A DNA stretch of 64,000 nucleotides from Babylonia areolata (lineage: Eukaryota; Mollusca; Gastropoda; Neogastropoda; Buccinidae). The notes beneath the pieces are model-generated. The model was not told the origin of the DNA, searched no databases, and saw only the letters and a program-made list of their open reading frames with translations. The stretch covers positions 40,794,329-40,858,328 of the forward strand of contig NC_134878.1 in NCBI RefSeq assembly GCF_041734735.1. Reading direction: 5' to 3'. Positions 57,371-64,000 of this stretch are shown piece after piece (within the stretch, counting starts at the first letter, position 1; each line of letters starts with the position of its first letter). The translations under genes and the position numbers were made by a program.

Positions 57371-58640
57371 ATGCACATCAGTGGCGTGCTCTGGGACTCA
57401 AATGACTGGATTGCGTCGTTGCTAGAGTCGGGGTACATGCTGCCTTGGGCGGACGACCGCCCCCCTCTAAGATCCACTCCTCCTCCTTATGTGCCCAGCT
57501 CGATGGAGCAGGAGAGCGTTTTAGAGAAAGAGATATCACACCTACTTCTCATAGGGGCGATATCTCAACTCTCGGACCCGGGCCCCGGTTTTTACGGCCG
57601 GTTGTTCGTGATTCCAAAGGTCTCGGGTGGGTGGAGACCAGTCCTGGACTTGTCCCCCCTCAACAGATTCCTCCCTAAAATGAAATTCAAGATGGACACA
57701 CAGGCACAGATTCGGGAGACCATTCAACAGGGCGATTGGGCTACCTCCATCGATCTGAAAGATGCTTATTTTCATATCCTCATCCATCCGGCATCCCGTC
57801 GGTACCAGAGGTTCGTGTGGAGGGACAAGGTGTTCCAGTTCTCGGCCCTCCCATTTGGTCTGTCCCTTGCCCCTTTCCTGTTTACCAAGGTGGTGTGGGA
57901 ATTGGTGTCCATCATCCGGTCAGAATCCATTCGTCTCTGTGTGTACCTGGACGACTGGCTTATTCTGGCCCAGTCACAGGCCCTGTGCCAGAGTCATACA
58001 GCCAGACTTATAGACCTTTGCTCCCAACTGGGCTTCATCACGAACCAGGAGAAATGCGATCTGTCCCCGAGTCAGTCCTTCGACTTCTTAGGGATGAGAT
58101 TCGACACGCGGTCTATGATAGTCTCTCCGACACCAGATCGATGGGGCATGATGGAGTCCATGGCACCTCTCATTCCCCTGGGCAGGGTTCTCAAGTGCCC
58201 TCTTCAGAGGGCACTCAGGTTACGGTGGTCCCAGAGCACTCAGCCATGGGATACCCTGATATGTCTGGGCGAGTGGTTCCTCAAGGTGACATCAGAGTGG
58301 TTAACCACCCCTCTTCAGACACAGGGGGTGCCCATAGCCTCACCTACTCTTCAGGTGGCACAATTCACAGACGCCTATGCCACATCAATGTTCTGGAACT
58401 GGAGGCAGTTCGCAGGGCTCTCCTGCACTTCACTGGGGAGGCCACTGGCAAGACCATCCGCTTGTTCACGGACAATATGACGGTCGCATGTTACGTGAAC
58501 AAAGGGCGGGGAGCACACTCGGCAGACCTCTCCCTGCGGACCGAGGCTCTCCTCCGTTGGTACCACAGCAAGGGCATTGCACTTTCAGCAAGACACATAG
58601 CAGGAAAAGACATCTTGGCAGATGCTCTCAGCAGGTCCAA
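57371..58640 (+). pseudogene. DIRS copy 2 reverse transcriptase and RNase H region
   Basis: RT motifs: a GRLFVIPKVSGGWRPVLDLS block (about 57,598), 'SIDLKDAYFHILIH' (about 57,745), LPFGLSLAPFLFTK (about 57,845) and VYLDDWLILA (about 57,942). Then an RNase H-type stretch with LFTDNMTVACYVNK (about 58,462) and ALSARHIAGKDILADALSRS (about 58,580). This order is usual for DIRS. It is part of an old element copy. Confidence 0.82.
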
Positions 58641-59099
58641 GAGTGTCATCCACACAGAGTGGACCCTGGACAAGGACACCCTTCAGGGGGTGTGGGAACA
58701 GTGGTTCCGGCCAATGGTGGACCTCTTTGCGACAATGTTCAACAAGAGACTTCCCACTTATGTCTCTCCGGTCGCCGACCCAGAAGCGTGGGCAGGATGC
58801 TCTCTCTCTAGACTGGAGCAGTCTGATTGCCTACGCCTTTCCTCCCTTTCCAATCCTGTCCAAGGTGATACGGAAAGCCAGGTTGGAACGCCCACAGCTG
58901 ATCCTCATTGCACCGAAATGGCCTGCCCAGCCCTGGTTTCCGGACCTTCAGTCCCTGACACATGTTCCACCCCTGGAACTGGAAACCAAACCTCATCTGC
59001 TGAGGCAGCCTCGTTCGGGCATTCCTCACTCCAATCCTCAACTGCTCCACCTGCACGCGTGGCTGCTGTGCGGTCGGAACTGTCAGCATCACCATTGAA

Positions 59100-60201
59100 G
59101 TCTTCCACCCCTCTGTCGGCCTCTGTGTCGGCTGCGCTGACCCAGGGGGGTGCCTCCTCTGACCTCCTCTCCATAGTCACCAAAGCAAGGAGGGAGGGAA
59201 CGGAGACTTTGTATGACTTTCGCTGGAAGAAATGGCTGCATTGGTGTGCAGCTCAGAACATTCCCCCTACTAACCCTATGAACATGCAGCTGGCCAACTT
59301 TCTGGCTCACTGCTCCTCGGTTCTCAACCTGTCTGCTAGTTCTGTGCGAGGGTACAGGTCTGCCATCTGTACCACAATCAAACAGCTAGGTGGTGCCGCC
59401 TTTGAAGCGGATTTCCTGCTCAGAGAGGTGGCTAGGGGTGCCTCTCTGAAGGAAGCTAGGAATCCCAGAAGAGTGCCCCTCTGGAACTTGTTCCTTTTGC
59501 TGGATTTCATTCGAAAACAGCCCTTCGAGCCATTGGGGACTATTCCTTTTGACCTGCTCACCCTCAGGACCACTTTCCTTCTGTTGCTGGCCACTGGCTG
59601 TCGTAGAAGCGAGATTCATGGTCTTAGTGGAATGCCACAAGATCTGGCCTTCCACAGAGATGGTTCCATCACTCTTCGTTTCCTTCCAGAGCTTCTGGCT
59701 AAGAACCAAGACCCCGAGGTCCCTTCCCCCTCTCTGAGGGTCAGACCCTTGTCTGATATTCTTGCCCAAGATGATGATAAGCATCTCTGCCCTGTTCGGT
59801 GTCTCAAATACTATTGGGATAGGTCTCACCATAGGCGTTCTTCTCAGAGGCGTCTTCTCATCTCCCTCAATGAGAATTACAAGAAAGACATTGCTGCAGG
59901 CACCATTTCCTGCTGGGTTTCCCAAGTCATTCGTACAGCCTACTCTCATGCACACAAGGATATCAGTTGTCTTAATCCCAGAACACATGAAGTGCGGGCC
60001 ACAGCTACTTCGGCTGCTTTCCAGCACTCAGTGCCACTGCAGCATGTCTTGGAGGCAGCTTTCTGGCGGTCTGAGAATCCCTTCATCAACTTCTACCTCC
60101 GGGATTTCCGTATGACCAGGGCTGACGGTTCCAAGGGGATTTCCTTTGTCGCGGCTAACAATGCCGTCTCAGTTACAAGGGCTCCCCATACGAACCAGTA
60201 G
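59100..60201 (+). pseudogene. DIRS copy 2 tyrosine recombinase region
   Basis: A phage-integrase-type recombinase. It has a core-binding N-terminal part with 'SSVRGYRSAICTTIKQLGG' (about 59,339), then a catalytic part with the first Arg in ATGCRRSEIHGLSG (about 59,593), HEVRATATSAAF giving HxxR (about 59,988) and the nucleophile Tyr in FINFYLRDF (about 60,090). DIRS elements use this enzyme to insert a circular DNA form, without target duplication. Copy 1 keeps about 90% of these residues (about 21,870-20,879, minus). Confidence 0.88.
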
Positions 60202-60231
60202 GCATTGCCCTCCTCCATTTGCTTTAAATTC

Positions 60232-60586
60232 TGCATCAGTTTGACATGGTACAGTATATGACACCAAAAGGAGGAGTTTGTATTATACTCCATGTTTGGT
60301 GATACATATACTTACCATGTCAAACTCGAATGCCCACCCACCCATCCCCGCGTCTCCGCCGTGGTTCTCATGGGGCTTTTTCTTTGATGGCCACGGAATG
60401 ATTCAGCGCTTATAGCTTTTAGAGGCGTTTGATTGCCTAAGAGCGGACCGGGCAAGAAAGGGCGTCTTTTCACTGTTAGCCGCGCGAAATTTGGCCAAGC
60501 TGAGCAAACCGATAGGCCTAGTTTGCATCAGTTTGACATGGTAAGTATATGTATCACCAAACATGGAGTATAATACAAACTCCTCC
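60232..60586. repeat. DIRS copy 2 internal complementary region and right terminal repeat
   Basis: 60,232-60,268 is the inverse of the left element end (54,269-54,306). 60,270-60,325 is a perfect inverse of the right element end (60,531-60,586). Joined back to back, these two blocks reproduce the circle junction that DIRS replication is known to use. Confidence 0.9.
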
Positions 60587-60676
60587 TATCTGTGTGACTG
60601 AATATCTTTGATTGTGTGTGTATAGGATGCTATGAGTCATATATATCTCTCTCTCTGTCTGTCTCTCTCTCCGTCT

Positions 60677-60715
<39 letters not shown>

Positions 60716-60782
60716 CATAAGTAGGGTTTGTATGTATGTGCATGTGGTGTAATGCATTTGTGTGTGTGATCAGCTTTGTGCA

Positions 60783-60831
<49 letters not shown>

Positions 60832-61107
60832 GAGCATGTGTTTCTTCTGAGTGTATGTATTTGTGTGAGTTTGTGTGTGCGTGTGCAAACGCATGTGTGT
60901 GTAATCAGTTGTTACGATATGTTTTCGTTTTCTATATTTTTTAATAAGCTTTGGAGGAATATGCAGGTTTTTGTCTCTTTAAAAGGTATGGGTTGTGGAC
61001 GACCCACATGAGCTTCCGTGCGCAGTCAAAAGCGACAGCGGTATGGGTCGTGGAAGACCCACATGAGCTTCCGTGTGTTGTCGAAAGCGACAGCCAGCGA
61101 AGGTTAA
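60587..61107. mobile_element. piggyBac-like MITE, copy B (left half missing)
   Basis: From TGTGTGACTGAATATCTTTG at 60,591 it matches 5,398-5,937 of copy A: microsatellites, 'agctttggaggaatatgcagg', two 55-bp palindrome units, and the end AGCCAGCGAAGGTTAA (61,092-61,107). The left 400 bp is absent. It directly abuts the DIRS right end. Confidence 0.75.
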
Positions 61108-64000
61108 TTGCAAATGTTTTGCATTTTCAGCAAATGAGAAAGAAAAAAACAAATTCTTACAAGCCCCAACTCTTGTCTGCTGCCTGGATCACACAACTGA
61201 GCTTTTTTTCTGAAGAATTATTTTCTCAGAATTTTGGCAGAAGTGACATTATCTCAGCAGTTTCATTTCAACATAAACAAGCCCTGCAGGTGTCATTTGC
61301 TTCCGAAAGTTAACTCGTATGTTCCCTGCATCAAATTTTATTGTGTCCATTTCAACAGGGAATGAAAGACAAACGAAAAGAAAAGCTTGAGTTTGATTAA
61401 GTTTTTATTGTGTTTTTATTATTTTGTAAGGTTTATCAGTTTATATTCATTGAAAATATGAAAAATCTATGAATGTGGTCTTTGTAATTTAGGTTCTGTC
61501 AAAGTTGGGGATTCACAACTTGAGATTTTCTTGAGTATATCTTCAACTGATTTAAATGAATATTTAACAGACAACTTCTTTGCTTGGATGGGTTGGTCAG
61601 TCATTCACATAATTTCCAGATTTATGCCTTTCTGGTATTTACGTACATAATTATCTCAGTATAGATCAATATCTATGTAGATTTATGTATATTTGTATAT
61701 GTATATGCCAGTGTACCCTTTATATATGTTTTTTTCTGTGCATTTCATTCACAGTGGGGGAAAGCTGATGGCAATAGTATATGTGGATTTTGTATTTAAG
61801 TGCATTATTGATATATTCTGACATTAATTCCCATGAAAGAATACCAGCAATTTCATGATGTATTGCTGAAACATATTTAATCATTGACCATAATTATTTT
61901 CTAGCATGGTAGAAATGCGTGTTCAAATTCATCAACCTCTTATGGTGTACAATGTTTATTTTTCAGTCCAGTAAGGCAATATGCCATCTACTACTGCCCC
62001 TTGGAGAAGGCTGCTGAAAGAAACTAATCTGAGAAGTATGCTGAGTATTTAGATAAAGAAAAGGAAACAAGCAAGTTACCATGTCAGCAGAAAAAGCACA
62101 AAACAGAACTTCTCACAAGGGCTGTCTTTCAATAGCACATCACAGATTTGCTTGATTTTGAATGACTGATATTGAAAGTGAATGCTTGTGTACGAAATTT
62201 TCTTATGCCATGCCATAAAGAAAAAAAAATTATGTATTTCTATGATGAGATCAAAATGCATGATATATGATGTTTTTGACAATATAAGATCTCTGCAGTC
62301 TATGTATGCCTTCGCCGGCTCCAAGGGCCATCTTAGTGCTGATCAGTACTGTTAATGATTTTTAGAGACCAAATATAAATATTTTAAACAAGATTTAGAA
62401 CTTATTCAATCTGTACAGTATACAAAAAGGAATAACAAAGTTTCTGACAAGCATGCTTCTGAATGACCTCAACTTCCAACAGATATCAGTTTCTTTCTCC
62501 TTGCCTGTCTTTTTCTGAAGTTATTTACAACACACGGTATGATGCCACACCTATGGCAGTTGCCATATTTTATTTTTATTTTGCTGTTTTCCGTCATTTT
62601 CATGAATGATTATTTTGGAAATGTCCTATGTGGAAGGGCATAAGCATAAAAAAAAATTGGTTGTCATTTTTTAAAGCCTTCTTTATTGCAAGTATTCATA
62701 CTTTATGCACCATCTATTCTAATCCATATTGTCTTGGTTGTATTTGATAATTACATTGTGTATCGGATATTACCTGTCACACAGACGTCAATATATTTAG
62801 TAATTGTTGTGTATGTCAATCATTATTTCGAAAAGTTATGAGGGAGGTAACTAAAGCAAACATCCAGTATCATTATAGGTAGGCTGCTTTAGCATGGAGA
62901 CATGTTAAACTACAAAGTCAGAAGAAAAAAAAAGATCTGGGAACCTAGCTTCATTTTTTATTTTTCAAATTTTTTTCTGAAAGTGGGAAGTTCGCAGATT
63001 GAAGACTGTGAAACCTGCTATAATTTATGTTTGTGTATTTGTGTGTGTGGCTTGTTTTAGTATCAACAGCCATTGTGGAATTTTATTTGACTTGTTTTAA
63101 TATCCTTTTCTCGTTTGCATGACATAATTATTGTGTTGGTGTTTATAACGAGCCTGTGATTGCACAAGTTAATTTCCATGTGGGTTAATAAAATAGTTTT
63201 GATTTCATTTGATTACCTCCATCGTTTTAGTGGCATACATCGAAAGTCTTATTTTTATGCAAGTCATTCTAAATCGTCAATACACAGTGACAGCCATGGT
63301 TATTATGCCAAAGATCCAGCACAGGCTGTCCACAGAGAGCTATCATTGTCAGGCTGCTTTAAAGCCACACACCAGAAGAGATCCTGCTCTGCTGCTGGAT
63401 CACATTGGTGGTGTTCAGTAATGCCTCTTCTGATTCACTATTTGCAGGACACAGCTTACCTTCTTGTTGTACTGATGACAAAATCAGGTCTGACAGAGTG
63501 AGTATGTGGAGACAAGGTTCAAAATACAACAATGGACTATTATCTCTAAAAGAGAAATTGTTGACATGTTTGCTGATAAAAAGATTACATTAAGAAAATG
63601 CATTTCATCCACAGCACAGCACAAAGTATCATTATTCAAAAAACAAATTTATGAACAAATTTTAACACAGCACAAGCTTCCACAGTATATTCTGTTTATT
63701 CTAATTGCCATTTTCATTATGAAAAAATAACATAAAATAAAAGAGAAAAAAATCAATATATCAAATTTATTAAGAAAAATTATAGGGAAGTAAACTGATT
63801 CTACAATCAAATAATGAAATCCACTTTGAATATCACATACATCTCAGACATAGCATGCAACATGCTGAGATAAAAGACAGCCACTGTGATTTTCCAGTGA
63901 TAGTCCATATGAATCTGTGGACACCAAAGGCTTTTACATGTACTAATTATTACCATGGGTTCTTTTATGTGGGCTAAGTGCATGCTGCACACATGACCCT
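61108..64000. other. AT-rich non-coding stretch, no gene confirmed
   Basis: Both strands were read. A possible terminal exon at 61,967-62,028 and a 113-codon frame at 63,160-63,501 have no recognisable family. AATAAA at 63,187-63,192 could be a poly(A) signal. Otherwise nothing is recognised. Confidence 0.45.

Larger units (their letters stand above)
54269..60586 (+). mobile_element. DIRS-type tyrosine-recombinase retrotransposon, copy 2 (fossil, largely whole)
   Basis: A 6.3-kb plus-strand DIRS element with all the expected parts: left inverted terminal repeat (54,269-54,444), Gag-like region (about 55,813-57,309), reverse transcriptase (about 57,371-58,140, with a YLDD active site), RNase H (about 58,380-58,640), tyrosine recombinase (about 59,100-60,201), internal complementary region (60,232-60,325) and right terminal repeat (60,389-60,586). 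It looks largely whole, with only a few breaks in the coding part. It is younger-looking than copy 1. No methyltransferase domain was recognised. Confidence 0.92.

Noticed and set aside
61967-62028. Terminal exon ('QYAIYYCPLEKAAERN') with acceptor TTATTTTTCAG
   Set aside because: Good acceptor and a stop, but very short, with an alternative open frame and no partner exon found.
63160-63501. 113-codon open frame near the right end
   Set aside because: Two frames over the same DNA are open and neither resembles a known protein.

Overview
The window reads as nuclear DNA of a metazoan, most likely a gastropod mollusc. It has spliced genes with AG/GT borders and long AT-rich introns, many microsatellites, and a dense load of retrotransposons of types common in molluscs. 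No bacterial-style genes or operons are present. The species cannot be named from this sequence alone.

Host genes are a small part of it. At the left end (2,055-2,213, + strand) lies the last coding exon of the small subunit of ribonucleotide reductase (RRM2), with its 3' UTR and poly(A) signal. On the minus strand, four candidate exons (37,470 down to 29,649) end in a clear stop; they may form one unidentified gene. On the plus strand, three phase-compatible exons (48,169-49,419), the first cut by a 100-N assembly gap, form the 3' end of a second unidentified gene.

The rest is mostly mobile DNA. From 3.5 to 15.75 kb an L2/CR1-type LINE is split into three pieces. The splits hold a piggyBac-like TTAA-flanked MITE, a minus-strand RTE-like LINE (which itself carries a 567-bp LINE 3' end), and a nearly full-length 6-kb I/Nimb-like LINE with clear target duplications. 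Two DIRS-type tyrosine-recombinase retrotransposons of 6.3 kb lie in opposite orientation at 20.5-26.8 kb (minus) and 54.3-60.6 kb (plus). Both show the inverted terminal repeats and internal complementary region that define the group. At 30.36-31.70 kb is a foldback element whose long inverted repeats are strings of small hairpins. At 34.65-36.38 kb is a 5'-truncated LINE; at 37.5-38.7 kb another L2/CR1 remnant; at 38.9-40.7 kb a small broken Ty3/gypsy-like fossil.

A 1.6-kb repeat family, here called R1, has GACTCACTTGTG inverted ends and a terminal hairpin. It occurs at least four times (0.6, 40.8-46.5, 52.2 and 52.8-54.3 kb). The 40.8-46.5 kb copy was split by a 4-kb RTE-like LINE. A tRNA-derived SINE lies at 47.74-48.05 kb. 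The remaining stretches (17.5-20.5, 26.8-29.6, 49.4-52.2, 61.1-64.0 kb) are AT-rich and hold no gene I can support.
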